Origin: S015-6 sp964384945 | Lineage (GTDB): Bacteria; Desulfobacterota; DSWW01 | DNA length: 64,000 nt | Direction: 5' to 3' | NCBI GenBank assembly: GCA_964384945.1 | Contig: CAYLMK010000007.1 | Location: forward strand, 173,773-237,772 | Shown here: positions 26,707 to 35,443 of the stretch, piece after piece | Numbering within the stretch: position 1 is the stretch's first letter | Layout: each line of letters opens with the position of its first letter | Notes under the pieces: model-generated | Told to the model about the DNA's origin: nothing | The model's input: only the letters and a program-made list of their open reading frames with translations | The model's database searches: none | Position numbers and translations under genes: made by a program

Positions 26707-27549
26707 GTGAAACCCATCGACTATGTTTCGAGCCTGGATCAGATGTACCAGAGCCAGGGCTTTCCGCCTTACAGGTGGTCCCAGTACGATTCCAGTCCCT
26801 GGCGCCCCCTCGAGAAGGCGCTCCGTGAGGCAAGGCTGGCCCTGGTCAGTTCCGCCGGGATCTTCCGGGACGATCAGGAGCCGTTCGATCCCTGGGCCGT
26901 CAACGACCTGAGTTTTCGCCGAATCCCGCTCGACACACCCCGGGACAGGCTGCGGTTGCATCACAACTACTTCGATCACCGGGATGCGCTCAAGGATCTC
27001 AACTGCGTCTTTCCGTCACAGCGAATGAAGGAACTCGTACAGGAAGGAACCATCGGCAGCCTGGCTCCGGAGGCGATCACCCTCGGGATGGGCCGTCTCT
27101 ACAAGCGGACCGCTCTGCAGCAAGAGACGGTTCCGAAGATCGTCTCGCTCCTCCTGGATCAACAGGCGGACGCAGCCTTGCTCATTCCCGCCTGACCTCT
27201 CGACCATCAGTCCGTCGGACTGATTGCGCGTACGCTCGAAGAGGCCGGCATCGCCACCGTCTATCTGGGATCGTGCAGGGACATGATGGCACAGGTGAAA
27301 CCTCCGAGAGCCGCGTTCCTGAACTTCCCGCTTGGCCGTGCGTGCGGGAAGCCGAACGAGCCGGCACTTCAAAGGAGCATACTCAAATCCGCTCTCGACC
27401 TGCTCGAAAAGGCATCGGTCCCGGGAACTCTCGTGGATCTTCCCTATGCCTGGGGCGCGCCCTTCGACTGGAAAGGCTTCATGCAGGACCTCGAAGAGAT
27501 GCTGAGAGAGGAGGGATCCGACGCGCAATCCTGGACCCCGACAAAATGA
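26707..27549 (+). CDS. GrdB-family (glycine/betaine reductase selenoprotein B-like) selenoprotein
   Basis: A 280-residue protein if the in-frame TGA at 27193-27195 is read as selenocysteine (residue 163). GTG 26707 has GGGGAGG upstream. Before the TGA the sequence is typical of the GRDB family (FDPWAVNDLSFRRIP, KDLNCVFPSQRMKELVQEG, IGSLAPEAITL, ADAALLIPA); after it the family continues in the same frame (DHQSVGLIARTLEEAGI, PPRAAFLNFPLGRACGKPNE). A perfect 8-bp hairpin follows the TGA at the distance expected of a bacterial SECIS element. Classical GrdB is longer and works with GrdA and GrdC/D, none of which is here, so this is a stand-alone family member of unknown substrate. Confidence 0.8.
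27193..27224 (+). promoter_or_regulatory. Selenocysteine TGA codon with SECIS-like hairpin
   Basis: The TGA at 27193-27195 is followed by arms 27206-27213 (ATCAGTCC) and 27217-27224 (GGACTGAT), a perfect 8-bp stem closed by a GTC loop. The loop starts 18 bases after the TGA and begins with G, as in bacterial SECIS elements read by SelB. Confidence 0.75.
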
Positions 27550-27896
27550 GTCCTGTCGCGCAGCTCTGTCGTGCGCGCCCGCGCCTCCCCCGTTGGCGAA
27601 CAGTTACCGTCCGCAACCCGCCTGATGCATATCCTTTTCGCGTTGCTTCACGATTGACCAGCCGGTCATACGCTCAAAAAGTACGTGCAGATATTGCTCG
27701 CTACCCGCAATTCAAGTAACCAAAACGGCATGATCTCTACGCCGCGTTAACCGATATATATCAATCAATTCAATAACATACATGACACAACAGCTTTTTT
27801 GTTGACTTTCCGGGCGAGTCCATACATACTGTGCGTCATGCCCGGCCATCCCCCGCGGCGGGAAGCGTCCGCGCTATTTATGAATCACGAGAAGAG
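27550..27896 (+). other. Intergenic region with promoter for the MerR-TetR gene
   Basis: No gene is seen. The centre (27715-27800) is markedly AT-rich compared with the rest of the window. A sigma-70-type promoter is visible: TTGACT at 27802-27807, a 17-base spacer, and CATACT at 27825-27830, 66 bases before the regulator start at 27897. A short inverted pair CAACA/TGTTG lies just before the -35. Confidence 0.5.
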
Positions 27897-29147
27897 ATGA
27901 GCACCCTCGAGACGAATATCGGCAGAAAAGGCTACAAGCTCTCACAACTCTGTCGGGCCGCAGATTTTCATCCTTCCACCGTACACTACTACGTGCGAAT
28001 CGGGCTTCTGCACGTGCCGAGAAAGACCGGCCTCGGGCTCTACCTCTACGACGACGACCACTTGGAGAAGCTCAAGAGGATTCGCACGCTCCGGAAAAGG
28101 GAAAACCTCTCACTTGCGAGGATCAAAGAGATGCTGCGCCAGGATGAGGAGCCCCGAATGGAAGATCGCCGCCATCCGGTTCATGTATCCAAGGCCACGC
28201 CGATACAGCCTGCAGGGCCTACGGTGATTCAGTTGACGCAGAAATCCGAGGAGACCCGCGAGAAGATCCTCGATGCGGCGACAAGGCTTTTCGCGCGCAA
28301 GGGGTACGAAGGGACGGCCGTCTCGGATATCACCGAGGCGGTCGGCATTTCGAAAGGCTCGTTCTACCTTTATTTCAAAGACAAAAGAGAAGTGTTCGCC
28401 GGATGCATCGGAAGGCTGGCAGACCGGCTCGAGCGCGAGACAGACAGCGCGCAGTCGTCCCGCGAGGGAAACTTTGTCGCCGCACATATCAAGAGAATGG
28501 TCGCATGCTTCGAAGCATGCCCGTCCTTTGTAGGCATGCTTCACCTGGTCAGGTTCGCTTCGACCGGCGAGGATGCAGGCCTGGCGCGCATCGCGACGGA
28601 GGCGCTTGCAAGGATCGAGAATCCGATGCGCCGCGATCTGCGCCGCGCGATTGCAGCGGGAGTCGTGAGAGAGGTGGACGAGGAGTGTTTTGTTTCCGTC
28701 CTTGTGGGAACGGCGGAGAGCATCGGTTTCCGACGGATGAGCGGCCGCGCGTGTAACGTTCCCTCGTCCATGGAGAGGTGCGTCGACATGATCGCCCGCG
28801 GCGTGATTCCGCGCACGGGCGGCGCCCCGCGCCCGAAGGACCCTCAACGTTGTTCCGGAGAGATCACGGACGTACGCGGCGACCGGGTCAAGGTTCGTGA
28901 GATCTACTTCGGAGGCAAGCCCCACCTTGCAGGCCGAATCGGCGAGGGCGAGGTTCAGCTCGATACCGGGCGGATTGCCTACATCCTGTTCGACCACACG
29001 AGCCCCGCGTGTGCGGGCAAGGTGACCATGGCGGACGGAGAGCAGGCGGGCGTGGAACTCGATGGGAACATGATCGTGTCGGCGGCTTCTTCAGTAGGTT
29101 TGTACACCATCCCCCTTCGCAGCGTGCGCAGCATCTCGTTCGAGTAG
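27897..29147 (+). CDS. MerR-TetR fusion transcriptional regulator
   Basis: A 416-residue regulator with two different DNA-binding modules. Residues 12-80 are a MerR-type winged helix (YKLSQLCRAADFHPSTVHYY). Residues 118-165 are a TetR N-terminal domain (REKILDAATRLFARKGYEG, then ISKGSFYLYFKDKREVF), followed by a TetR-like helical ligand domain to about 300. A C-terminal beta-rich tail of about 100 residues (IAYILFDHTSPACAG, VELDGNMIVSAASS) is not part of either family and I do not recognise it. The gene stands alone, divergent in function from its neighbours, behind its own promoter. Its targets are unknown; autoregulation is likely. Confidence 0.8.
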   Translation: MSTLETNIGRKGYKLSQLCRAADFHPSTVHYYVRIGLLHVPRKTGLGLYLYDDDHLEKLKRIRTLRKRENLSLARIKEMLRQDEEPRMEDRRHPVHVSKATPIQPAGPTVIQLTQKSEETREKILDAATRLFARKGYEGTAVSDITEAVGISKGSFYLYFKDKREVFAGCIGRLADRLERETDSAQSSREGNFVAAHIKRMVACFEACPSFVGMLHLVRFASTGEDAGLARIATEALARIENPMRRDLRRAIAAGVVREVDEECFVSVLVGTAESIGFRRMSGRACNVPSSMERCVDMIARGVIPRTGGAPRPKDPQRCSGEITDVRGDRVKVREIYFGGKPHLAGRIGEGEVQLDTGRIAYILFDHTSPACAGKVTMADGEQAGVELDGNMIVSAASSVGLYTIPLRSVRSISFE

Positions 29148-29221
29148 ACCGCGGGCAAACTCAATTCCCGAGAGAGCGACTGCGATCGAAGCCATCTGCC
29201 GACTCCGTGTTCGCCAGTTCG

Positions 29222-30409
29222 TCATCGTGCTGTCGGGCCAGGGCGCCGGGGCCTGCCGGGTTGGAGCTGCCTGTCGGCAGTGACAACAGGCACCGATCGT
29301 TCCGTGACGGACAACCGATCCATCCGGGTCCCGGCGTCATCCAGACCGTGCAGGTCGACGAGTTTCCGCACACTCTCGCAGACGCGCTCCGCTGTTATGA
29401 CATCCATGCACTTGTGTGCTTGATTGCAGCTTCTCATCTTGCATCCGCTGCAATCCACCCCTTCCCCGCGGACGACCGCGTACCGCTTCGACCAGGGCGC
29501 GGTCCGACGCGGGTCCGTGGGTCCGAAAACGGCGACAAGAGGGACATCGAGGGCCGCAGCCACATGCATCAGTCCCGAATCGTTCGTAACAAACAGGCCG
29601 CACAGACCGATCAGGGCGATCGCTTCGTCGAGAGACGTGCGGCCTGCCAAGTTTATCAGGCCCGGCCGCGCCGCCATGCGACAGATCTCTTCTCCCAGCG
29701 TCTGCTCCTCAGCAGCGCCAAACAGCACTACCCTGGCCGGATACCTATCCATGATCCTTACGGCCAATTCGGCATACCGTTCCGGATACCAGCGCTTGAG
29801 CACACTGCCCACGGCGCCGGGGCTGAATCCGACGAGGGGTTCCCTCCGTCCGATGCCGAGATCCGCAAGGCGCCGTTCCGCCCTTGCCTTTTGCTCGCGG
29901 CCGACCGGAACGAGAAGCGCCTTCTCGCTCACCCTCAGGCCGAATCCTTCCAGCAGCTTGAGGTCGTGTTCGAGGCGCGGGATGCGGAATTCCTCCCTGG
30001 ATGAGCGGGCCTTGTGCGTGAGCAGAAGGCCTCTCCCGTCGGTCGCGTATCCCATCCGGTCGGGGATTCCGGCCAGGCTGGCGATCAGCGCGGCTTCAAA
30101 GGCCCTTTGCAACAGAATCGCTCCCTCAAATCGGCGGGCCCGAAGGTAGCGTGCAAGCCGCAGCATGCCGGACAAACCTCTGTGCGCCCCCCTCCCGTCA
30201 TACTCGATAATCTCGTCGATATGAGGGTTGTGGGCGAGGATCGGAATGACCCAGGGTTTGGCTACCACCGAAACCTTCGCGTCAGGAAACGATTCCCGTA
30301 TGCACCGCAGCGAGGCGGTTGCCAGGACCACGTCGCCGATCCAGTTCTGCGCACGAACGAGGAGCCTGCCCCCGTTGGCTCCGAACGGCCTTCGGCTCAC
30401 GAACTCCAT
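29222..30409 (-). CDS. Glycosyltransferase family 9 (LPS heptosyltransferase II-like)
   Basis: A 395-residue GT9 enzyme. It would transfer ADP-heptose to the LPS core on the cytoplasmic side. The start has AGGATAGGAG upstream. Family features: RAQNWIGDVVLATASLRCIR at the N-terminus, GFSPGAVGSVLKRWYPERYA, and the nucleotide-sugar region TNDSGLMHVAAALDVPLVAVFGPTDP near residue 290. The C-terminal 40 residues are proline/arginine-rich and look unstructured. It points to a Gram-negative LPS-bearing organism. It stands alone here, divergent from the MarR operon. Confidence 0.85.
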   Translation of the reverse strand: MEFVSRRPFGANGGRLLVRAQNWIGDVVLATASLRCIRESFPDAKVSVVAKPWVIPILAHNPHIDEIIEYDGRGAHRGLSGMLRLARYLRARRFEGAILLQRAFEAALIASLAGIPDRMGYATDGRGLLLTHKARSSREEFRIPRLEHDLKLLEGFGLRVSEKALLVPVGREQKARAERRLADLGIGRREPLVGFSPGAVGSVLKRWYPERYAELAVRIMDRYPARVVLFGAAEEQTLGEEICRMAARPGLINLAGRTSLDEAIALIGLCGLFVTNDSGLMHVAAALDVPLVAVFGPTDPRRTAPWSKRYAVVRGEGVDCSGCKMRSCNQAHKCMDVITAERVCESVRKLVDLHGLDDAGTRMDRLSVTERSVPVVTADRQLQPGRPRRPGPTAR

Positions 30410-30539
30410 CTCCTATCCTTTCCTTCGAAGCTCCAACGGTCAGATGATTGCACGCTACGAATGTGGCCTTGTCAAGCGGACGCAGCGATCCCTTTCCGTT
30501 GCCGAGGACGGCAGAGGGTGGAGCATGAAGATTTTTCGC

Positions 30540-30582
30540 TTGACGGGCCGTCCGAGGCTTCGCTATTATTTCGCATACGAAA
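30540..30582 (+). promoter_or_regulatory. MarR promoter with overlapping operator (site 1)
   Basis: TTGACG (30540-30545), 18-base spacer and TATTAT (30564-30569) form a sigma-70 promoter. Overlapping the -10 is the operator TATTATTTCGCATACGAA (30564-30581), containing the inverted pair TTTCG/CGAAA. A near copy lies before the ferredoxin gene at 31019. Confidence 0.6.
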
Positions 30583-30592
30583 GGATTGTCTC

Positions 30593-31006
30593 GTGCAAGG
30601 CTACCACGATTGCATCGTCTTTCTCCTTGCAAAGGCCTATCAGAAGGCGCACGGAAACTTGAAGAAGCGCCTTTACGCTCACGGCCTGACCCCGATTCAG
30701 TTCCTGATCCTGGAGGCACTGTTGGAGGAGGACGGACTTTCGGCCGGCGATATAGGGAAGAGACTCGTGCTTGACAATGCGACCCTGTCCGGCGTCCTTG
30801 ACAGGATGGCAGAGAAAGAGTGGGTCCTCAAACAGGCCGATCCGAATGACAAGAGGTTCGTACGCGTTCACCTCACCCGAAAGGCGAAGGGACTGAAGGA
30901 AGATCTGGGGGCGGAAAGAGAGCGGGCAAACGAAGAGATTCTCCGGGACCTTTCGATCGAGGAAAAGGTCCTTTTGAAACGATTGCTTCGCGACGTAAGG
31001 GGTTGA
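30593..31006 (+). CDS. MarR family transcriptional regulator
   Basis: A 137-residue MarR-type winged-helix regulator. The likely start is GTG 30593 with AAAGGA upstream, eleven bases after the operator. The winged helix reads LTPIQFLILEALLEEDGLSAGDIGKRLVLDNATLSGVLDRM with the wing DPNDKRFVRVHLT. The same operator-like sequence occurs in its own promoter and before the next gene, so it probably represses itself and the ferredoxin-FMN oxidoreductase pair downstream. The ligand is unknown; an acyl-CoA or aromatic compound is common for this family. Confidence 0.85.
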   Translation: MQGYHDCIVFLLAKAYQKAHGNLKKRLYAHGLTPIQFLILEALLEEDGLSAGDIGKRLVLDNATLSGVLDRMAEKEWVLKQADPNDKRFVRVHLTRKAKGLKEDLGAERERANEEILRDLSIEEKVLLKRLLRDVRG

Positions 31007-31018
31007 TCTTTTCCGGCC

Positions 31019-31037
31019 TATTATTTTGCGTACTAAC
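31019..31037 (+). promoter_or_regulatory. Predicted MarR operator (site 2)
   Basis: TATTATTTTGCGTACTAAC matches site 1 in the MarR promoter at 15 of 18 positions (TATTATTT-Y-GC-R-TAC-K-AA). It lies between the MarR stop and the ferredoxin start, where it could control an internal promoter. Confidence 0.5.
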
Positions 31038-31089
31038 TACTTTCTCGTCCCTGGAGACGCTTCCGCAGCGCAGGCGCAACGAGGCTCCC

Positions 31090-31548
31090 GTGCAAGGCGA
31101 ACAGGCGTACAACGATCTGACAGAGCACATGCGGAACTGGCTCTTCGGTCTGCCCGAATCCGACATCCTGCCGCTGATGCTCGGGCTTCGTTTCAGTCCC
31201 GAGGAGGCGGCGTTTCTGGCTAGGTTTCCTCACATGCCGCACACCATGGAGCAGCTCTCTGAGAAGCTCGGCATTCCTCCGGAACGGCTGTCGGAGACGA
31301 TGCAGCCTATGATCAGAAAGGGGCTCATCTACGAGGTGGAAGGCAAGAGGGTCAAGCCCAAGGACGAAAAGCATGTCGTCTACAACCCGGACCGATGCAT
31401 CGGGTGCGGCGTGTGCGCCCACAACTGCCCCACCCAGAGCCTGCGCCTCGATCGGATCGACCAGGAGCAGGATTATCCACTGAGCATGGGCGACGCCGGC
31501 CGGCGGATGCTGGCCGAAAGGGGCCGGGATTTTTCCAAGATCTACTGA
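31090..31548 (+). CDS. Winged-helix plus single [4Fe-4S] ferredoxin-domain protein
   Basis: A 152-residue protein, probable GTG start at 31090. Residues 1-95 contain a winged-helix-like segment (MEQLSEKLGIPPERLSETMQPMIRKGLIYEVEG), and residues 105-125 a single ferredoxin-type cluster motif, CIGCGVCAHNCP. Such two-part proteins occur with anaerobic oxidoreductases as electron carriers or redox-sensing partners. It follows the MarR gene and precedes, by 36 bases, an FMN-dependent oxidoreductase, for which it may deliver electrons. Confidence 0.72.
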   Translation: MQGEQAYNDLTEHMRNWLFGLPESDILPLMLGLRFSPEEAAFLARFPHMPHTMEQLSEKLGIPPERLSETMQPMIRKGLIYEVEGKRVKPKDEKHVVYNPDRCIGCGVCAHNCPTQSLRLDRIDQEQDYPLSMGDAGRRMLAERGRDFSKIY

Positions 31549-31584
31549 TTCTCAGCCGAACAGCAGCAAAGGGGGAGGTTCGCG

Positions 31585-32553
31585 ATGAAGACACGCATCA
31601 CAGAGATGTTCGGCATCGATCGCCCGATCGTACAGGGGGGGCTCATGTGGGTTGCGCGGGCCGAACTCGTCTCCGCGGTCTCGAACGCGGGCGGGATCGG
31701 GTTCATGACCGCCCTCACGCATCCGGACGCCGAAGGCCTTCGCGCCGAGATACGCAGGTGCCGCGAGATGACCGACAAGCCCTTCGGCGTGAACTTGACC
31801 TTTCTTCCCACCCTTCGGCCGCCCGACTACCCGGCTTACATCAACGTCTGCATCGAGGAGGGCATCCGGTTCATCGAGACCGCCGGCCGGAACCCGGAGC
31901 CCTACCTGGAGCAGCTCAAGGCCGCCGGGATCACGGTCATCCACAAGTGCACCTCGGTCCGCCACTGCGTGAAAGCGGAGAAGATCGGCTGCGATGCGGT
32001 GAGCATCGACGGCTTTGAGGCGGCCGGCCATCCGGGCGAGGACGACGTCACTTCCCTAATCCTCATTCCGTTGACGAGGGATTCGGTCCGCGTCCCGGTC
32101 ATCGCCTCCGGCGGCTTCGCAGACGGCAGGGGGCTCGCAGCCGCCCTTGCGCTCGGCGCCGACGCCGTGAACATGGGCACGCGGTTTGTCGCAACCCGCG
32201 AGGCTCCGGTCCACGACAACGTGAAACAGGCCTTGATCGACCACGACGAACGCAGCACGCGGCTCATCATGCGTACCCTGCGAAATACGGAGCGGGTGCT
32301 TCACAACGAGGCGGTCGACAAGGTCCTTGCGATCGAGAGCAGGGGGAACACGAAGATCGAGGACATCATCCCCTTCGTGTCGGGCCTTGTCGGCAAAGAG
32401 ATGCTCCAGGACGGCCGGATGGACAAAGGCGTGCTCTCCGCGGGCCAGAGCATGGGCCTCATCCGGGACATCCCGACCTGTCGCGAACTGCTGGACCGCA
32501 TCATGGCCCAGGCCGAGGCGATCATCCGGGAGAATTACGGCAGACTCGCATAG
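31585..32553 (+). CDS. Nitronate monooxygenase/FabK-like FMN oxidoreductase (paralogue 1)
   Basis: A 322-residue TIM-barrel flavoprotein of the 2-nitropropane dioxygenase/FabK family. Visible: PIVQGGLMWVARAELVSAVSNAGG at the start, PFGVNLTFLP, VIASGGFADGRGLAAALALG and GTRFVATREAP (FMN-phosphate loop). In a strict anaerobe a monooxygenase role is unlikely; enoyl-thioester reductase or another FMN reduction is more plausible. It forms an operon with MarR and the ferredoxin-type protein. Two more paralogues are in this window (34487 and 50814). Confidence 0.82.
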   Translation: MKTRITEMFGIDRPIVQGGLMWVARAELVSAVSNAGGIGFMTALTHPDAEGLRAEIRRCREMTDKPFGVNLTFLPTLRPPDYPAYINVCIEEGIRFIETAGRNPEPYLEQLKAAGITVIHKCTSVRHCVKAEKIGCDAVSIDGFEAAGHPGEDDVTSLILIPLTRDSVRVPVIASGGFADGRGLAAALALGADAVNMGTRFVATREAPVHDNVKQALIDHDERSTRLIMRTLRNTERVLHNEAVDKVLAIESRGNTKIEDIIPFVSGLVGKEMLQDGRMDKGVLSAGQSMGLIRDIPTCRELLDRIMAQAEAIIRENYGRLA

Positions 32554-32601
32554 CCGGCCCTACCGCCGTCTTGTGCCTCTTTCCGGAGCCCCTGGTTTGG
32601 T

Positions 32602-33123
32602 TCAAAGCGAGCCGTCCAGCTCGTCGGCTACCGGCTTCTTGCAGGCCCTGCATCTCTGGGCGCCCCGGAACAGGGGCGCGCCGCACGCAGAGCAGTGGTA
32701 GCGTTTGCACTCCGCACGCACCCACGCAACGCTCCCCGCCTCATCGCCTTGCTCCGCGACCTTTTTGCGCCACAGCGGAATCGTCCGGGCCATGACCCTC
32801 CGGCCCGTGGCATAACCGAAGGCCTCGGTCTTGTCGCAGGGCCACTGCGCGCACTGGTGGCAGGAGTAGTACCCCTTTGTCTTCACGCAGTCCCGGATGG
32901 CGCAGATCCTACAACCCACGTAAAGCTTGTCGGACGAATCGGGCTGCATGCAGCCGAGACATGCCGTTTCCTCGGGCTTGGTCCCGTAAAGGTTCGCCAT
33001 GATGTCCCTGAATTTTTCGTTCCGGTCTCTGGTCGCGATGTACACGCCGCAAAACCCGCAATGAAGCCCGCAGGGGGCCATCAGGGCCTTGTTTCTGATC
33101 TCCTCTTCGCTCCATCCACCCAT
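32602..33123 (-). CDS. DUF3795 cysteine-rich protein
   Basis: A 173-residue cytoplasmic protein with many cysteines in pairs: APCGLHCGFCGVY near residue 17, ACLGCMQ, GCRICAIRDCV, YYSCHQCAQWPCD (DUF3795 pattern) and a C-terminal zinc ribbon CSACGAPLFRGAQRCRAC. It probably binds metal. ATG 33123 has GAGGGGG upstream. It is the last gene of a four-gene minus operon behind gamma-carbonic anhydrase. Confidence 0.72.
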   Translation of the reverse strand: MGGWSEEEIRNKALMAPCGLHCGFCGVYIATRDRNEKFRDIMANLYGTKPEETACLGCMQPDSSDKLYVGCRICAIRDCVKTKGYYSCHQCAQWPCDKTEAFGYATGRRVMARTIPLWRKKVAEQGDEAGSVAWVRAECKRYHCSACGAPLFRGAQRCRACKKPVADELDGSL

Positions 33124-33136
33124 GTCCTGTTCCCCC

Positions 33137-33664
33137 TCAGGTTTCGATCCTTCGCATGCCCTTGCGGTATCGCTCGGGCAGTTCCTGATAGATGGCAAGC
33201 CCTGCCCGGAAGAATTCCTCGTGGGTTGCGGGGACATCCCCCTTGACCTTCCCCGGATTGCCGGCCACGATCTTGCCTGCCTCCACCGCAAAGCCCGTGG
33301 GGATGAGCGTGAGCGCGGCGACCAGCACGCCCTCCCCGACCACGGCGCCTTGCAGGACCACGGCGCCCATGCCTACGACGCTGCCCCTTCGGACGGTCGC
33401 ATCGTGAAGGATGGCCCCGTGCGCCACGATCACATCCTCTTCGATCCTCACCTCCGCACCGGGAGATACGTGAATCACGCAGTTCTCCTGTACGTTGGAG
33501 CCGTCTCCGACCGAGATCTTCCCGAAGTCCCCGCGCAGGACGGCGCCGGCGCCGATGAAGCATTTCTTCCCGATGCTCACGTCTCCGATCAGCACCGCGT
33601 CCGGGTGCACGAAGGCCTCCGGGTCCACCGCAGGAGCCCTGTTCTCAAAGGCATAAAGAGGCAT
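33137..33664 (-). CDS. Gamma-carbonic anhydrase-like (YrdA/CaiE) hexapeptide protein
   Basis: A 175-residue left-handed beta-helix protein with hexapeptide repeats (VLIGDVSIGKKCFIGAGAVL, VVGMGAVVLQGAVVGEGVLV). The three zinc-binding histidines expected of gamma-carbonic anhydrases are present (VIHVSPG, VAHGAILH). GGAGG precedes the start. It may supply or remove bicarbonate/CO2 or act on a CoA thioester, as CaiE relatives do. It sits in an operon with an HdrB-like protein and an FMN oxidoreductase. Confidence 0.82.
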   Translation of the reverse strand: MPLYAFENRAPAVDPEAFVHPDAVLIGDVSIGKKCFIGAGAVLRGDFGKISVGDGSNVQENCVIHVSPGAEVRIEEDVIVAHGAILHDATVRRGSVVGMGAVVLQGAVVGEGVLVAALTLIPTGFAVEAGKIVAGNPGKVKGDVPATHEEFFRAGLAIYQELPERYRKGMRRIET

Positions 33665-33669
33665 CGTTC

Positions 33670-34467
33670 TTATCCTCCGGCCATGATGGCTCGTTCGACG
33701 AGCTGGGGAAGCATCAGCACCTCGGTTTCACGCTCTTTGGGAAGGTTCGCCACGGCCTGCCCGTAACATCCCGTGCAGATGTGAACCATCCATCCGGTTC
33801 GGATGCCCTCGATCATGTGGGCCAACCCCTCGGGTTTGTAGCAGCACTGCGGGGCGCTGATCCGGTGGATGTCCAGGCCCTCGAGCTTGGCAAATACGCT
33901 TTCCGTGGATTTGAGGTCCATCGGCACGGGCGAGAACCTCCGGTGAAGCTTGTAACAACCCGCGTAGTAATCGATGCGCTGCCGGAAAGGGATCGGATCC
34001 AGGACCTCGGCAAGCGTGACGGGGTAGAACACGATGGGCGCTTCGGGGAAGGCATTCTTGAAGATCGGATAGCAGGGCGAACAGAAGATCACCAGGCGCC
34101 TGGCTCCGAGGGCTTTCGCAGCGTCGAGGTTTCTGCCCACGAACTCTTTGGACAACCCCCGGCACTCCTGCAGCGCCTCTTCATCGCGGGCCCGGATGGC
34201 GGGGCGGTAGAGAAGGTTCCCGCAACAGTACTCCTTTGACAGAAAGGTATAGGAGAATCCCTTTCGATCGTAAACGTGCGCCAGCGAGGAAAGCATCTGG
34301 GGCAGAAAGGAAGGAATCTGGCACCCGGAGATGATCACATTCTCCGCCGGCCGGTCGCAGACGAGGTTCCACTCCGCCAGGACGGCCCTCCGGTCCGCCA
34401 GGCCTTCGAGTCCGTTGCCGGTCGAGCGGATGAGTTCCACTGCCCTGGCATCGATCATCGGATGCAT
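33670..34467 (-). CDS. HdrB-like CCG-domain (heterodisulfide reductase subunit B family) protein
   Basis: A 265-residue protein with two cysteine-rich CCG-type modules that hold non-cubane [4Fe-4S] clusters in HdrB: YCCGN then CSPCYPIF in the first, YAGCYKLHR then PQCCYKPEG in the second, plus CTGCYGQ near the end. GGGGGAGG lies upstream of the ATG. Stand-alone HdrB-like proteins serve as disulfide or quinone-linked electron carriers. The absence of HdrA/HdrC nearby leaves its partner open; the FMN oxidoreductase 19 bases upstream is the best candidate. Confidence 0.78.
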   Translation of the reverse strand: MHPMIDARAVELIRSTGNGLEGLADRRAVLAEWNLVCDRPAENVIISGCQIPSFLPQMLSSLAHVYDRKGFSYTFLSKEYCCGNLLYRPAIRARDEEALQECRGLSKEFVGRNLDAAKALGARRLVIFCSPCYPIFKNAFPEAPIVFYPVTLAEVLDPIPFRQRIDYYAGCYKLHRRFSPVPMDLKSTESVFAKLEGLDIHRISAPQCCYKPEGLAHMIEGIRTGWMVHICTGCYGQAVANLPKERETEVLMLPQLVERAIMAGG

Positions 34468-34486
34468 CTTCCTCCCCCTTTCCGGC

Positions 34487-35443
34487 TCAGGCGCGCGCGA
34501 GGGCCTGGAGCGACGCGAGGATGGTCCCGGCCTCCGCGATCGTCTCCTCGATCACCTCGCGGGCGCTCTTGATCGTGTCCACATAGCCGCCGATCTGACC
34601 GCAGTAGACGGTTCCCTCCTCACAGTCCCCCTGGATGCATGCCCGGATGGACCGACCCTCTCCGATCATCTCGAGCAATGCCTCCCGGGATACGTTCTTC
34701 CGCTCCGCATCCAGGATGGATTCGGAGAGCCTGTTTCTCACCGAACGGGTCGGGCCGCCGAGGGTTCTTCCCGTAATGCACGTACCGTTGTCGGTCACGT
34801 TCAACACCGCCGCCTTGAAGTTCGGGTGGGCCGCAGACTCGTGGGTCGCGATGAACCGGGTCCCCATCTGCACTCCTTTGGCTCCCAGGGCAAGGGCCGC
34901 CAGGAACCCCTTTCCGTCGCAGATGCCTCCGGCCGCGACCACCGGCACGTCCACCGCTCGCACCGCCTGGGGGACCATGGCCATGGTGGTCAGTTCGTCG
35001 ACCCCGTTGTGCCCCCCTGCCTCGAATCCTTCCACCACGACGATGTCGACGCCTGCCTCGGCGCTCTTCCGGGCCCCGGAAACATTGAATGCGACATGGA
35101 CGACCTTGCATCCCTGGTCCTTGATCATCGCCGTGTATCGCTTCGGGCTGCCCGCCGAGGTCGAGATGACGCTCGCACCCATCCGGATCGAGGCCCGGAT
35201 CAGGTCTTCCGCGTCGGGCCGCACCAGGGGGATGTTCACACCGAAAGGCTTTTTTGTTTTCTTCTTGACTTCCTCCAGATCCTGCTCGATTTCCGAAACC
35301 GTCATGCCTCCCGCACCGAGCAGCCCCAAACCGCCCGCCTCCGAGACCGCGGATACCAGCTCCGCCCTGCCCACCCAGATCATCCCTCCCAGCAGGATCG
35401 GGTAGCGGATCCCCAGAATGTCGCAAACCTCTGTTCGGAACAT
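34487..35443 (-). CDS. Nitronate monooxygenase/FabK-like FMN oxidoreductase (paralogue 2)
   Basis: A 318-residue flavoprotein of the same family as the gene at 31585. I start at ATG 35443 (MFRTEVCDILGIRYPILLGG); the longer frame to 35596 is arginine/glycine-rich and not coding-like. Motifs: PILLGGMIWVGRAELVSAVS, PFGVNIPLV, VVAAGGICDGKGFLAALALG and GTRFIATHESA. First gene of the minus operon with the HdrB-like protein, carbonic anhydrase and DUF3795. Confidence 0.82.
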   Translation of the reverse strand: MFRTEVCDILGIRYPILLGGMIWVGRAELVSAVSEAGGLGLLGAGGMTVSEIEQDLEEVKKKTKKPFGVNIPLVRPDAEDLIRASIRMGASVISTSAGSPKRYTAMIKDQGCKVVHVAFNVSGARKSAEAGVDIVVVEGFEAGGHNGVDELTTMAMVPQAVRAVDVPVVAAGGICDGKGFLAALALGAKGVQMGTRFIATHESAAHPNFKAAVLNVTDNGTCITGRTLGGPTRSVRNRLSESILDAERKNVSREALLEMIGEGRSIRACIQGDCEEGTVYCGQIGGYVDTIKSAREVIEETIAEAGTILASLQALARA

